Positions 10,001 through 18,422 of a DNA stretch of 47,814 nt are shown here, one piece after another. Numbering within the stretch: position 1 is the first letter of the stretch; each line of letters opens with the position of its first letter. Below the pieces are notes generated by a model. That model was not told the origin of the DNA. It searched no databases and worked only from the letters and a program-made list of their open reading frames with translations. The translations under genes were made by a program, and so were the position numbers. The stretch spans positions 1-47,814 of the forward strand of contig JBFJYH010000016.1 of assembly GCA_041622675.1 (NCBI GenBank). The letters run 5' to 3'. The stretch comes from Reddybacter sp041622675 (GTDB taxonomy: Bacteria > Pseudomonadota > Gammaproteobacteria > Pseudomonadales > Porticoccaceae).

Positions 10001-10287
10001 ATTACCAACCCAAGGGCAAAAACCTGCGCATTCTTGTGACTGATACTGGTGGCGGACTGACTCAAGTGCAACAAAAACGGCTATTTTCGGCCTTTGAGCG
10101 ACTCGAGGCAGAAGAGACAAACACCAAAGGTAGCGGTATCGGCTTGGTCGTTGCCAAGGGTTTGGTTGAGAATATGGCAGGTACGATCGGCATTGAGAGC
10201 GAACCGGGTACAGGCTCGACCTTTTGGATAGAATTGCCACGACAATTATCAACTCCCTTGCTAGAAGCACCCAGATTTATTAAATGA
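7096..10287 (+). CDS. Multi-PAS hybrid-type sensor histidine kinase with degenerate receiver domains
   Basis: This is a cytoplasmic signalling protein of about 1,063 residues with no membrane segment visible. The N-terminal ~130 residues look like a receiver-type fold. A second receiver (YKVLLVDDDPDQLLYY) keeps the acidic pocket, but the expected phospho-acceptor position reads VIVIRQRM, with Arg in place of Asp. Three PAS/PAC modules follow (about residues 280-400, 410-530 and 535-655), then a GAF-like stretch. The HisKA box SHISHDLRTPL has its His near residue 830. The HATPase domain has N box NLLSNAVKYN, G1 DTGGG and G2 KGSGIGL. The open frame begins with GTG 7063; I chose ATG 7096, but neither has a clear ribosome binding site. 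The next gene, an HD-GYP regulator on the same strand, is its likely partner. Confidence 0.9.
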   Translation: MNSTEKGVSEGLLPTTGQIYLLTENSDRSGSLFLLLAAASCPVQEFTDAEALARALREPPTCAGILIHTDMTNPSSELFAAINKLQQDFPSLPPLVFITADSSINSRLTAVRAGGIHFLSEPVEQHALYKVLEKLLTRFEDTHRYKVLLVDDDPDQLLYYKAALQDARLILQTLSQPLDILHTLDYFQADVIVIRQRMSACSGFELGQVIRQAQPAISPPLVYLYDQADEILHMDVSKSDRETFLSLSLRPEFLIEPILAKAQRIQIERQLDQQLQDSLNRSELYHYAMDQHNIISITDIRGRITEVNDRFCAISSYQREELIGQTHRLIKSDRHDNAFYTNLWQTIRAGKVWRGEICNLRKNGQEYWVSSTIVPFLDRRGKPWQYVSVRTDITALHASQDRLNRAQNFAHISNWEWNPNTDELRLSEQMGPLFGRPAGITVTSLEEFKVVIHPDDVHLVLEAIDRCLDENQDFDIEHRTLWPDGSIHWVHESGDVLRNVKGEPVVMLGVVRDISGRKAIELGLKEERRRLREAQKIGAIGDWWLNFSEDSIHCSPEVLRIAGLKTSEPQIAPKQLLDKVHPDDRKAIGEDGFFVLHQGHSKVDFRIYPDKDTLRWVQMVRHANQDHTGRVTGFRGTVQDITELKEAELQHQHNNRILESIAKDAPLQQTLSLLIERAEALQPGKFGAVFATDLAKGHLYCSAAPSLPKSLTATLDELTINLNHYPQPETDLNNIPSWQNFKAVGEKLGFYLCSTKGIPSSSGQFLGLLLMYSHSPDTHSNERPFFSTELARFATIAIEQKQVLWSLIEAKEEADNANQAKSQFLSHISHDLRTPLTAIMGFGQLLSMDPSSPLNQRQQESVTEINKASEHLLDLINDILNLVQIESGHIELKMEAINVAELVGECESLIAPLAQERDIHFTTAQNEKVTPTTEPFFVAADRKRLKQILLNLLSNAVKYNRHGGSITVNYQPKGKNLRILVTDTGGGLTQVQQKRLFSAFERLEAEETNTKGSGIGLVVAKGLVENMAGTIGIESEPGTGSTFWIELPRQLSTPLLEAPRFIK

Positions 10288-10415
10288 CAGTGCTTTGTCA
10301 ACGCAAGTCATTATCAGAACCAGTTAACGGAACCCCCTTAAAAAATAAGGCTAAATGATAACTCTTATTTTACAGCACCGAAATGTGCTCCAACTGGCCA
10401 AGATCTAATCTAACA

Positions 10416-11492
10416 ATGGAAGCAAATAGCTCAAGTCTGGTCGACCTGAAATCGATGAACATCCTCATCGTCGATGACGAAGCGGCGAACGTCCGATTGC
10501 TAGAGACCCTGCTTGGCCTGTCTGAATACAAAAATTTAGCGTCAACTCAAGATCCCCGCGACACCCTTGAACTGTGCAAAACAAAGGCCATTGACCTGGT
10601 GTTACTCGACATCAACATGCCTTATTTGAACGGCTATGAGGTGATGGAGCAACTGAAAACCTTGGGCCCTGAGCAACCGGTGGTGCTGGTCTTGAGCGCT
10701 CAAACAGAGCGCGACTATCGCCATCAAGCCCTCGATAGTTTAGCGCTGGATTATGTGGCGAAACCTTTTGATACCCACGAGCTACTGTTGCGAATCCGCA
10801 ATCTTCTCGAAGTGCGCCGTGCGCAAACTTATATGCGCCATCAAAACCGGTTATTGGAAACAGAAGTGCGCAAGCGCACACTGGAGCTTCTCGATTCACG
10901 CCTAGAGGTGGTTCGTCGCCTGGGTCGTGCAGCCGAATACCGCGATAATGAAACCGGCCTGCATATTATCCGCATGAGCAAGATGGCCGCACTCATTGCC
11001 AAAGCCAGTGGCATGAATGAGGCTCAGTGTGAACTGATACTCAATGCTTCGCCGATGCACGATATTGGCAAAATAGGTATTCCCGACCACATCTTACAAA
11101 AGCCTGGCAAGCTGACGGCCGATGAGTGGCACATTATGAAAAGCCACTCACAAATCGGCACCGAGATACTTCAGGGTGATGAGTCGATATTGCTGACGAC
11201 CGCCAGAGAAATTTGTCTCTCCCATCATGAAAAGTGGAATGGCACTGGCTACCCCAACCAGTTAGAGGGCGAGGCTATTCCCATAATGGCGCGTATCACT
11301 GCCCTCGCCGATGTCTTTGATGCGCTGACCTCAATACGACCCTATAAAAAAGCCTGGGAACTACACGACGCCTTAAACCTCATCCGTAGTGAAAGTGGCA
11401 AACATTTTGATCCTTGGTTAACTGAACACTTTCTGTCTGTAGTACCTGAAATCGTCGAAATCATGAATGAATATGCTGAACCTCAGGCTTAG
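10416..11492 (+). CDS. Response regulator with HD-GYP domain, putative cyclic-di-GMP phosphodiesterase
   Basis: This is a protein of about 358 residues with two domains. The N-terminal receiver (NILIVDDEAANVRLL, then DLVLLDINMP with the phospho-acceptor Asp, then YVAKPF with the conserved Lys) is intact. A coiled linker leads to an HD-GYP domain showing MHDIGKIGIPD and the diagnostic HHEKWNGTGYP. HD-GYP proteins of the RpfG type hydrolyse cyclic-di-GMP. The gene starts about 130 bp after the PAS histidine kinase on the same strand, so the two probably form a two-component pair. Phosphotransfer to the intact receiver would compensate for the kinase's own dead receiver; that is inference. The frame opens at 10383. 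ATG 10416 or 10455 are alternatives, and none has a clear ribosome binding site. Confidence 0.92.
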   Translation: MEANSSSLVDLKSMNILIVDDEAANVRLLETLLGLSEYKNLASTQDPRDTLELCKTKAIDLVLLDINMPYLNGYEVMEQLKTLGPEQPVVLVLSAQTERDYRHQALDSLALDYVAKPFDTHELLLRIRNLLEVRRAQTYMRHQNRLLETEVRKRTLELLDSRLEVVRRLGRAAEYRDNETGLHIIRMSKMAALIAKASGMNEAQCELILNASPMHDIGKIGIPDHILQKPGKLTADEWHIMKSHSQIGTEILQGDESILLTTAREICLSHHEKWNGTGYPNQLEGEAIPIMARITALADVFDALTSIRPYKKAWELHDALNLIRSESGKHFDPWLTEHFLSVVPEIVEIMNEYAEPQA

Positions 11493-11515
11493 TACACTTG
11501 GCCAAACGCCAGCCT

Positions 11516-13084
11516 TTATTTAACGGGTATTTTCTTCATCAAGGGTGAGAGACCGTCACTGCTTATCGGCTGACCGCCCTTTGCTCCACCCGCTTTATTA
11601 TTACGCTTACCTTTATTTTTAGTATTGCGGTGTCGAGTTGCGCTTTTATCCTGCCCTTTAAGCTTTTTTTTCTTACCCGCTGCTTTACCATTGGATTTTA
11701 GTTTTTTAGGTCCGGTAAATTTAGCTTTTAGATTTTTCAGGGTCCGGCGCTCAAACGCAGTGTCGGTATAACGCTCAATCGCCGCCATTAAATTCCAGTC
11801 ATTGGCACTGACAAAAGAAATTGCCAGTCCCTGACGTCCTGCTCTGCCTGTGCGGCCAATGCGATGGATGTAATCATCGACGCTGCGAGGGAAATCAAAG
11901 TTAACCACCGTGTCGATATCTTTAACATCCAAACCTCGCGCTGCCACATCACTGGCAACCAGCACCTTAATTTTACCCTCGCCAAACTGAGCCACCATAA
12001 AATTGCGCTCCTCTTGGCTCAGTTCCCCATGTAACACACCGGCACGAAATTTATGATAACGCAGCAAAGCGCTCAATTGATCGGCCGTCACACGCTTATT
12101 AGTAAAGACCAATGTTTTTCTAGCATCCTCCGAAGAGAGGCTCTCGACACCAACATGACTTTGTTCTGACACTAGATATTCGGGGTCACCCTTTTCGCTG
12201 GCAACCTGCCGGGGCCTTACTTTAACTTTTGCATTTGCCCAAGGAGAATTAGTCTTGCCATCTGTAATAAGGGGTTCTGACGTATCAGTTGTTGCAACGG
12301 GCGCGACTGGTTGCTGCACTGGCGTTGTATTTTTCGCCCGACCCCTATCAAGCTCATGCTTAGCATTGAGTAAATGGACTAACAGTTTTTCTTTATGGCT
12401 TTTATCGTCACTCAATATCACTTGTTGATGAATATGTGCATGGCGACTGCGTTCACTACCCACCGTGATTTGTAAAGCGTCTTTAAGAATTTCACTGGCA
12501 ATACGCGTCACACCACTGTGGCGAAGCGTGGCTGATAGCAGTAGCGTTTGCCTCTGTGGTGCACAGGCTTCGACGATGGTTAGCACATCCTCGCGAAACC
12601 CCATATCGAGCATATGATCTGCTTCATCAATCACCAAAGTTTGCAACATCTGTAAATCGACGCTGCCAATTTTGATCAGTTCCACCAGGCGACCCGGTGT
12701 GGCGATAATCAGCTCTGGATTTTTACGCAAAATCGATTTTTGGTATTTGAAGTCGTTACCACCAATGATTACCCCTGCTTTTAAACCCGTGTTTTTACCC
12801 AGCGGAGCAAAGTGTTTTTCAACTTGGCGAGCCAACTCTCGAGTCGGGACTAAAACCAGCACCAAAGTGCCCGCACTGGCTGCCTGTTGTTCAGACAAGA
12901 TACGTTGAACACTGGGGATTAAATAAGCGAGGGTTTTACCACTACCGGTTTTGGCACTGACCAAAAGATCGCACCCCGATAGCGCCTTGGGAACCACCTG
13001 TGCTTGCACATCGGTCGGTTCGGCCAGCTTCATCACTGACAAGGCTCTTTGTAAACCATGGTGCAGGTTCAATTTTTTTAACAT
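11516..13084 (-). CDS. DEAD-box ATP-dependent RNA helicase (RhlE/SrmB-like)
   Basis: This is a 522-residue SF2 helicase that unwinds or remodels RNA. The motifs are in order: Walker A AKTGSGKT (44-51), PTREL (80-84), TPGR (129-132), DEAD (153-156), SAT (184-186), ARGLD (382-386) and HRIGRTGR (407-414). About 75 residues rich in Pro, Thr and Ser (roughly 243-319) are inserted between the two RecA-like lobes, where related enzymes have a short linker. The C-terminus is a strongly basic, Lys/Gly/Asn-rich tail likely to bind RNA. The start ATG 13084 puts LKKLNLHHGLQRAL at the usual Q-motif distance. It converges on the HD-GYP gene with only 23 bp between stops. Its exact subfamily is unclear. Confidence 0.93.
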   Translation of the reverse strand: MLKKLNLHHGLQRALSVMKLAEPTDVQAQVVPKALSGCDLLVSAKTGSGKTLAYLIPSVQRILSEQQAASAGTLVLVLVPTRELARQVEKHFAPLGKNTGLKAGVIIGGNDFKYQKSILRKNPELIIATPGRLVELIKIGSVDLQMLQTLVIDEADHMLDMGFREDVLTIVEACAPQRQTLLLSATLRHSGVTRIASEILKDALQITVGSERSRHAHIHQQVILSDDKSHKEKLLVHLLNAKHELDRGRAKNTTPVQQPVAPVATTDTSEPLITDGKTNSPWANAKVKVRPRQVASEKGDPEYLVSEQSHVGVESLSSEDARKTLVFTNKRVTADQLSALLRYHKFRAGVLHGELSQEERNFMVAQFGEGKIKVLVASDVAARGLDVKDIDTVVNFDFPRSVDDYIHRIGRTGRAGRQGLAISFVSANDWNLMAAIERYTDTAFERRTLKNLKAKFTGPKKLKSNGKAAGKKKKLKGQDKSATRHRNTKNKGKRNNKAGGAKGGQPISSDGLSPLMKKIPVK

Positions 13085-13148
13085 TTCAAGCTACCTTATA
13101 AACACTTTGAGACAACTCTCAAAAATCTTATAGAAATATTCTAAAAAA

Positions 13149-13712
13149 CTAAGAATCTATTTTCGCTAACAAAGCACGCCAAAATTCAACACCCTTAACC
13201 CGCGCTAATTGTTTATTGCGTTCAGGAATTCGGTCAATATTGGGGTTACTGGCAATGGCCCGTTCAATACTGCTCTCGCGCAAAAGATGCAATAAAGGCA
13301 GCGGGGAACGGTTGGTATAATTAGAGGCATCATCCACCGTTTCGTCGGCAAAAACATAATCCGGATGAAAACTCGCCAACTGGTAGACGCCTTCAAAATC
13401 GGCATCCTCAAGTGCTTGTTGCGCCGTATCCAGCAGTGTCAGGTAGTCATAGAAGTCACGCCAGCCATCGGCAAGCACAAGTAGTGTTGTTTCGGTTTCG
13501 GCGTGCTCTTCAAGAAAATTCAGCTCATCACCCAAGGCGGCAATGGCGGCTTTACTTTTACGCCCCTCGATGACGCGAAAACGCACACGACCCGAACTCA
13601 ATTCACGTTGGGCAAAGGGGCAGAAGTTATGGCCAATCACTATCTCCTGTAACCAGCGACGGACCTTCGCAACGGGCGCAGCGTGTTCTAACTTCTGTCC
13701 CTCATTGTCCAC
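13149..13712 (-). CDS. DUF1415 family protein
   Basis: This 187-residue cytoplasmic protein is recognised by its N-terminal stretch VRRWLQEIVIGHNFCPFAQRE and the later segments YQLASFHPDYVF and NRSPLPLLHLLRE. These are characteristic of the DUF1415 family, which is widespread in proteobacteria and has no established function. The conserved Cys in NFCPFA and the His and Asp of FHPDY are the obvious candidates for functional residues. The length is typical. It lies on the same strand as, and 64 bp upstream of, the DEAD-box helicase, so the two may be cotranscribed. No signal peptide or membrane segment is visible. Confidence 0.85.
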   Translation of the reverse strand: MDNEGQKLEHAAPVAKVRRWLQEIVIGHNFCPFAQRELSSGRVRFRVIEGRKSKAAIAALGDELNFLEEHAETETTLLVLADGWRDFYDYLTLLDTAQQALEDADFEGVYQLASFHPDYVFADETVDDASNYTNRSPLPLLHLLRESSIERAIASNPNIDRIPERNKQLARVKGVEFWRALLAKIDS

Positions 13713-13873
13713 GTCATAACCTCAGATGGTAACGACGGGTATTTTAACTGATTACACGCACAACAACCGGACTACTCAACAATAAAGCGCAGCGAACTTG
13801 TCGACAAAAATCATCAACAATTCGAATCTGCAAACTTTTTAACAGGCTGCTAGTCGCAACTGCAGCAATCACT

Positions 13874-15058
13874 TTAGGCAATAGCGCCCAATTTACGTAG
13901 CTTGTCCAACTCATCAACACTACAGCCAATCGAACCCAACAGCTCGTCAGTGTGTTCACCCAGAGCCGGTGATGGTAGACGCACGCCGGCAGGCTCACCA
14001 TTAAAGACGGCCGGGGGACGCGCCTGACGCATGCGCCCACCACGGGGATGGTCGTATTCAATAATAGAGCCAGAGTGGGCAACTAGAGGGTTATCTAATA
14101 CTTCGTCGAAGGTACTGATAGCACCACAGGGAACGCCCTCAGAGGCCATACGGGCCACTAAATCAGCGGTCTTAATAGAAACGGCTTTTCTCTCAATGAC
14201 ATTGAGCATTAAACCGTAATTAGTAAAGCGTTCGACCAGGGTATTGAAGCGAGGATCTTCCTGTAATTCGGGCATATCGAGAGCCCGGCAAGCGCCTTTA
14301 AACTCGACATCACCAACAATTATCGTAGTGATGTAACTATCTGCCGTTTTTACGACACGGTAAAACTCAGAGATTAACGGTTTGGGTTGAAAGCCTTCAT
14401 CACCAACAAAACTATGGTTCCAGTACACATCGGCCCACAAAAATGCCAAACTGGCATCGAGCATGGAAACATCAATTTTATGCCCACCGACAGTGCCTCG
14501 CTCACGGGCAAAGAGAGCCGCTGAAATGGCCTGAGCTGCGGTGTATGCGGCTATTTTATCACTGGCAATGGTCTTCACCAACTCGGGGGCATCGCCACTC
14601 ACGCCTTGGGCATGGGCAAAGCCAGAGGCACCCTGAATAATTGGGTCATAAACTCGCAAACCGGCTGCCGGGCCATCGGGGCCGAAGCCCGAAATAGATA
14701 AATAAATCAGATCGGAGTTAACCTTGTGTAACTCGTCAAAGCCATAGCCCGAGCGCTCCAAGGCACCGGGGCGTGAATTCTGTACGAAGACATCGGCGGT
14801 TTTAATTAAATCGTAGATAAAAGGCCTCACGCCCTCATCCTTTAAGTCCACGGCAATCGAGCGCTTATTGCGATTCATATAACCGTTGTAACCCGTAACC
14901 CCACCACGAACACCACCGACATGGCGGGACGGATCACCCACCTCGATAGTTTCCAGTCGAATCACATCCGCACCCTGATCAGCTAACAGCCCCGTGGCCA
15001 ATGGCCCTGAGGCATTGGTTGTGACCTCGATAACTCGAACTCCCTCTAGTGGTTGCAT
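13874..15058 (-). CDS. CaiB/BaiF (family III) CoA transferase
   Basis: This 394-residue protein has normal family length. The N-terminus GVRVIEVTTNASGPLATGLLADQGADVIRLE is the CoA-transferase III fold signature. MNRNKRSIAVDLK and the segment HKIDVSMLDASLAF follow; the latter contains the Asp expected to form the acyl-enzyme intermediate. The family moves CoA between carboxylic acids (carnitine, formate, succinyl-dependent) or racemises 2-methylacyl-CoA. The acceptor cannot be told from the sequence, though an acyl-CoA dehydrogenase lies in the same region. ATG 15058 is the first start and is preceded by GAGGGAA at a suitable distance. The gene is followed by about 160 bp before DUF1415. Confidence 0.92.
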   Translation of the reverse strand: MQPLEGVRVIEVTTNASGPLATGLLADQGADVIRLETIEVGDPSRHVGGVRGGVTGYNGYMNRNKRSIAVDLKDEGVRPFIYDLIKTADVFVQNSRPGALERSGYGFDELHKVNSDLIYLSISGFGPDGPAAGLRVYDPIIQGASGFAHAQGVSGDAPELVKTIASDKIAAYTAAQAISAALFARERGTVGGHKIDVSMLDASLAFLWADVYWNHSFVGDEGFQPKPLISEFYRVVKTADSYITTIIVGDVEFKGACRALDMPELQEDPRFNTLVERFTNYGLMLNVIERKAVSIKTADLVARMASEGVPCGAISTFDEVLDNPLVAHSGSIIEYDHPRGGRMRQARPPAVFNGEPAGVRLPSPALGEHTDELLGSIGCSVDELDKLRKLGAIA

Positions 15059-15387
15059 AACAATTCCCTCTGACAGTAAACAAAAAATGTGCTGTTATTT
15101 CACCAGCTCTTATTATTTAAAAATCGCAAAATAGCTTGTTAAGGCCTTTATTCAACCTGCTGAGCGAAAATTATGCAATAACTGTCTCTACAGCAACCCG
15201 CTACCTCGAAACGCCAACGAGCTATCAAAACCTTGAAACAAGGCAGATTAGCGGTAATATCAACGTTCAATTTTTGCCTGTCGTTTACACTCTCGTTCAA
15301 GGGCACTATAGCTATGACAGCTGGCAGACAGTGCGTCCAAGTATCATCACATCGATAGTGAGCACCACAATACGGATCAAACACGTT
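15059..15387. other. Intergenic region between divergent CoA transferase and YaiI genes
   Basis: The stretch has no supported gene. The plus-strand frame of the YaiI-like gene stays open back to about 15136, but these 84 upstream codons encode nothing resembling the family N-terminus, so I treat them as untranslated. No hairpin or promoter stood out. Confidence 0.5.
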
Positions 15388-15843
15388 ATGCAAATATGGG
15401 TCGATGCCGACGCCTGCCCTCGGGTGATCAAAGATATTCTCTACCGGGCTGCTAAAAGAGCGGGGGTGACGACCCTCTTCGTTGCCAACCAGACGTTGAA
15501 CTTACCGAAATCGCCCTGGCTTAAAGCGATACGGGTGCCTGGAGGGTTTGATGTCGCGGACGATTACATTGTCGCTCATCTCGTCAGTGGCGACCTCGTT
15601 ATTACCGCTGATATTCCACTGGCGGCGGAGGCGATCGAAAAGGGGGCGCAGTGCATTAACCCCCACGGCGAACACTACACAAAAGCCAATATCAAGCAGC
15701 GCTTAACGATGCGCAATTTGATGGAAGAATTGCGAGCAAGCGGCGAGGTTCACGGCGGCCCGGCCAGCTTTAACCAAAAAGACCGACAAACTTTTGCCAA
15801 TGTCTTGGATAGACTGCTAACAAAGGCAGAAAAAGAACTTTAA
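15388..15843 (+). CDS. YaiI/YqxD family protein (DUF188)
   Basis: This is a 151-residue protein beginning MQIWVDADACPRVIKDILYRAA, the typical N-terminus of the YaiI/YqxD (DUF188) family. The family has a PIN-like acidic fold and no proven biochemical role. Conserved acidic residues are visible in DADACP, VADDYIV and ITADIPLA, an arrangement that could bind a metal ion. GxGGP-like HGGPASF and the C-terminal FANVLDRLL complete the family pattern. The open frame extends 84 codons further upstream, but ATG 15388 gives the family start and normal length. It lies upstream of the deaD-like helicase on the same strand with a 171-bp gap that holds a separate promoter. Confidence 0.9.
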   Translation: MQIWVDADACPRVIKDILYRAAKRAGVTTLFVANQTLNLPKSPWLKAIRVPGGFDVADDYIVAHLVSGDLVITADIPLAAEAIEKGAQCINPHGEHYTKANIKQRLTMRNLMEELRASGEVHGGPASFNQKDRQTFANVLDRLLTKAEKEL

Positions 15844-15892
15844 CTCACTGTTAATTCTGCATTATTTAGGACAAGACAACATTTACAACACA

Positions 15893-15921
15893 TAGACTAA
15901 AACCTCAAACCCGCGTATAAT
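15893..15921 (+). promoter_or_regulatory. Putative sigma-70 promoter of the deaD-like gene
   Basis: TAGACT at 15893-15898 and a perfect TATAAT at 15916-15921 are separated by 17 bp. Transcription from here would give a leader of about 87 nt before ATG 16015. That leader contains two short GC-rich hairpins (AAGCG/CGCTT near 15940 and GCGCC/GGCGC near 15965). Leaders on cold-shock helicase mRNAs are often regulatory, but that is inference here. Confidence 0.55.
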
Positions 15922-16014
15922 TTCGCCCCCCTGCGGGAAGCGCTTGCGCTTACCCCATCTGCGCCGTCTCTTGGGCGCTTCTATCTAGCCAGGCATTTTC
16001 TATTAGGCACTTCT

Positions 16015-17964
16015 ATGTCAGCATCCGATGCAAAGTCAGCCCCCCATTCAACAACCCAGCAGAGCGAGAGCTCTGAAGAAAACAAGCCCACAGCGGTAAC
16101 GTTTTCCTCTCTCAACCTCTCTGCGCCAGTCTTAAAGGCGGTAAACGAGCTGGGTTACGAGCAGCCTTCAGCCATTCAGGCGCAGGCTATCCCCCTGTTG
16201 CTGGACGGCGGTAATTTACTCGGCACCGCACAAACTGGCACCGGTAAGACGGCAGCGTTTGCACTGCCCCTGCTCAGTAAACTAAAAACTAGCCAGCGCA
16301 AACCACAAATTTTGGTACTGGCGCCCACCCGGGAGCTGGCAATACAGGTGGCAGAGGCCTTTCAAACCTATGCCCGCTATATGAAAGGCTTCCATGTGCT
16401 ACCCGTCTACGGTGGTCAGGATATTCGCGGCCAGCTGCGTGCGCTCAGTCGTGGTGCCGATGTCGTGGTAGGCACACCTGGGCGTTTGATCGACCACATC
16501 AACCGCCGCACACTGGATTTGAGCGAACTGAAAGCCGTGGTACTCGACGAAGCCGATGAGATGCTACGCATGGGTTTTATCGACGATATAGAAACCATCC
16601 TCAGTAAAACCCCGGATGGTGCCCAGCGCGCACTGTTTTCAGCCACCATGCCCCCACCCATTCGCCGTGTTGCTAACACTTACCTGGGCGACGCTGAGGT
16701 GGTGCGCATTGCCAATAAAACCAGCACCGTTGAAAAGATCGATCAGAAATATTTGATCGTCAATAGTCATCAAAAGCTTGATGCTTTAACGCGTATCCTC
16801 GAGGTTGAAGACTTCGACGGCATTATTATTTTCGTGCGCACCAAGTCATTAACCGTCGACCTCGCCGAGCGCTTGCAGGCAAGAGGCTTTGCCGCCTCAG
16901 CCCTAAACGGCGACCTCAATCAGACACTACGCGAGCAAACGATTAACAAGTTGAAAAAGGGGCAACTCGATATTATCGTCGCCACCGATGTTGCCGCGCG
17001 GGGCCTCGACGTTGAGCGCATTAGCCACGTTATTAACTACGACATTCCGAATGACAACGAGTCCTACGTGCACCGCATTGGCCGCACTGGACGCGCAGGG
17101 CGTGAAGGCAAGGCGATCTTATTTGTCGCGCCAAAAGAACGCCGCCTGCTGCGCTCTATTGAAAAAACCACACGCCAACCATTGGCGGCCATGGATATAC
17201 CCAGTGGCGAGGAAATCAGCGGCCAACGTATCCAGCGCTTTCAGGACAAGGTACTCGAAACCCTGCAAAAGCAGGACCTAAGTACTTTCCGTGACTTGCT
17301 AGAAAAAATTGCCCATGAGCACGAGCTCGACATGGGCAATATCGCCGCTGCCCTCGCTTGGCAAGCCCAGCAAAAAACTCCATTGTATCCGTCAATGAAA
17401 GCCATCGCTGCACCGGCAGAAAAGCATAAGGGCCGGTTGAAAAACACGGAGAAAAACAAACGCCCCCAACGTGATAGCTCAAGCAGTCATCAAGAGACAC
17501 CGCGCCGTGATAAACCACCGCGCAAGCCAACACCCAAAAGCAGCGGCAACGACAAGCCGATATCCAAGCTACGCCAACATCCCGATGTTGAGCTAGTGCG
17601 CTATCGCATTGAAGTTGGCAGCAGCCACGGCGCATCTGCAGGTGATATTGTCGGCGCAATGATAAATGAAGCAGGTATTGAAAGTGAATTTATTGGCCAT
17701 ATCGATATGCAGGGCGAGCACAGCACTGTCGACTTGCCCGAAGGCATGCCGAAGGAAATATTCCAGCATCTCAAGCGTGTCCGCGTGCGCCAGCAAGCGA
17801 TGAACATTGAACAAGTCAGCGGTCTGGGCGATAAAACCCGCAGTAAACCCGCACTAAAACGTACCAATAAAAAGCGCCCTAAAGTGGATAGCGCAGCAAA
17901 AAAACGCGGCGACAAAAAACCATCGCGTCAACCCCGTGCACCCAAGCCGGAAGACTTCACCTAA
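16015..17964 (+). CDS. deaD: DEAD-box RNA helicase, DeaD/CsdA type
   Basis: This 649-residue helicase has the DeaD/CsdA layout. Motifs are AQTGTGKT (72-79), PTREL (104-108), TPGR (154-157), DEAD (178-181), SAT (209-211), then VATDVAARGLD and HRIGRTGRAGREG. After the helicase core comes a dimerisation-like region with EHELDMGNIAAALAW. A basic linker leads to a DbpA-type RNA-binding fold at about residues 545-620 (RYRIEVGSSHGASAGDIVGAM, then STVDLPEGMP), and the end is Lys/Arg-rich. In E. coli this protein acts in ribosome assembly and mRNA decay at low temperature. The ATG is preceded by TTAGGC at normal spacing. A second DEAD-box gene lies 3 kb upstream on the other strand. Confidence 0.94.
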   Translation: MSASDAKSAPHSTTQQSESSEENKPTAVTFSSLNLSAPVLKAVNELGYEQPSAIQAQAIPLLLDGGNLLGTAQTGTGKTAAFALPLLSKLKTSQRKPQILVLAPTRELAIQVAEAFQTYARYMKGFHVLPVYGGQDIRGQLRALSRGADVVVGTPGRLIDHINRRTLDLSELKAVVLDEADEMLRMGFIDDIETILSKTPDGAQRALFSATMPPPIRRVANTYLGDAEVVRIANKTSTVEKIDQKYLIVNSHQKLDALTRILEVEDFDGIIIFVRTKSLTVDLAERLQARGFAASALNGDLNQTLREQTINKLKKGQLDIIVATDVAARGLDVERISHVINYDIPNDNESYVHRIGRTGRAGREGKAILFVAPKERRLLRSIEKTTRQPLAAMDIPSGEEISGQRIQRFQDKVLETLQKQDLSTFRDLLEKIAHEHELDMGNIAAALAWQAQQKTPLYPSMKAIAAPAEKHKGRLKNTEKNKRPQRDSSSSHQETPRRDKPPRKPTPKSSGNDKPISKLRQHPDVELVRYRIEVGSSHGASAGDIVGAMINEAGIESEFIGHIDMQGEHSTVDLPEGMPKEIFQHLKRVRVRQQAMNIEQVSGLGDKTRSKPALKRTNKKRPKVDSAAKKRGDKKPSRQPRAPKPEDFT

Positions 17965-17987
17965 CAAACCAGACTGGAGGGAAACCC

Positions 17988-18422
17988 ATGAGTACTTTTC
18001 TGACCAATTCAAACATCATTGCCCAACGTTTTGGCCCTATTCTTGGGCGTATGCTATTTGCGGCACTTTTTATTCCCGCTGGTGTGCACAAAATCATCGG
18101 TTTTTCGGGCATTGCAAGTTATATGGCGAGCAAGGGCTTACCCATGGTCGATGTACTTTTGGTGCTGACCATTATTATCGAGCTCGGTGGCGGCCTGATG
18201 TTATTACTGGGCTGGCATGCTCGCCTCGCCGCATTGACGATTGCCCTCTTTCTGATACCCGTCACCGTGATTTTCCATGCGTACTGGAATATTGAAGATG
18301 CTCAGCAAATGATGACCCAACAGAGCATGTTTATGAAAAATTTAGCGATTATCGGCGGCCTATTATGCATAACCGGTTTGGGCTCTGGAAAATTCAGCCT
18401 TAAGGCAGCCAAATTTTCTTAA
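17988..18422 (+). CDS. DoxX family membrane protein
   Basis: This is a 144-residue inner-membrane protein with four hydrophobic segments, at about residues 18-35, 50-75, 80-100 and 118-135. The DoxX-type signature is visible as GRMLFAALFIPAGVHKIIGF, followed by ELGGGLMLLLGWHARLAAL. DoxX-family proteins are small four-helix membrane proteins of varied and mostly uncertain function, some linked to quinone or sulfur redox. The start ATG 17988 has a strong ribosome binding site, GGAGGG, seven to eight bases upstream. It starts only 23 bp after the deaD-like stop, so read-through from deaD is likely. Confidence 0.88.
   Translation: MSTFLTNSNIIAQRFGPILGRMLFAALFIPAGVHKIIGFSGIASYMASKGLPMVDVLLVLTIIIELGGGLMLLLGWHARLAALTIALFLIPVTVIFHAYWNIEDAQQMMTQQSMFMKNLAIIGGLLCITGLGSGKFSLKAAKFS

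Noticed and set aside
15136..15387. Upstream extension of the YaiI-like frame
   Set aside because: The extra 84 codons do not resemble the family, whose N-terminus starts exactly at ATG 15388.
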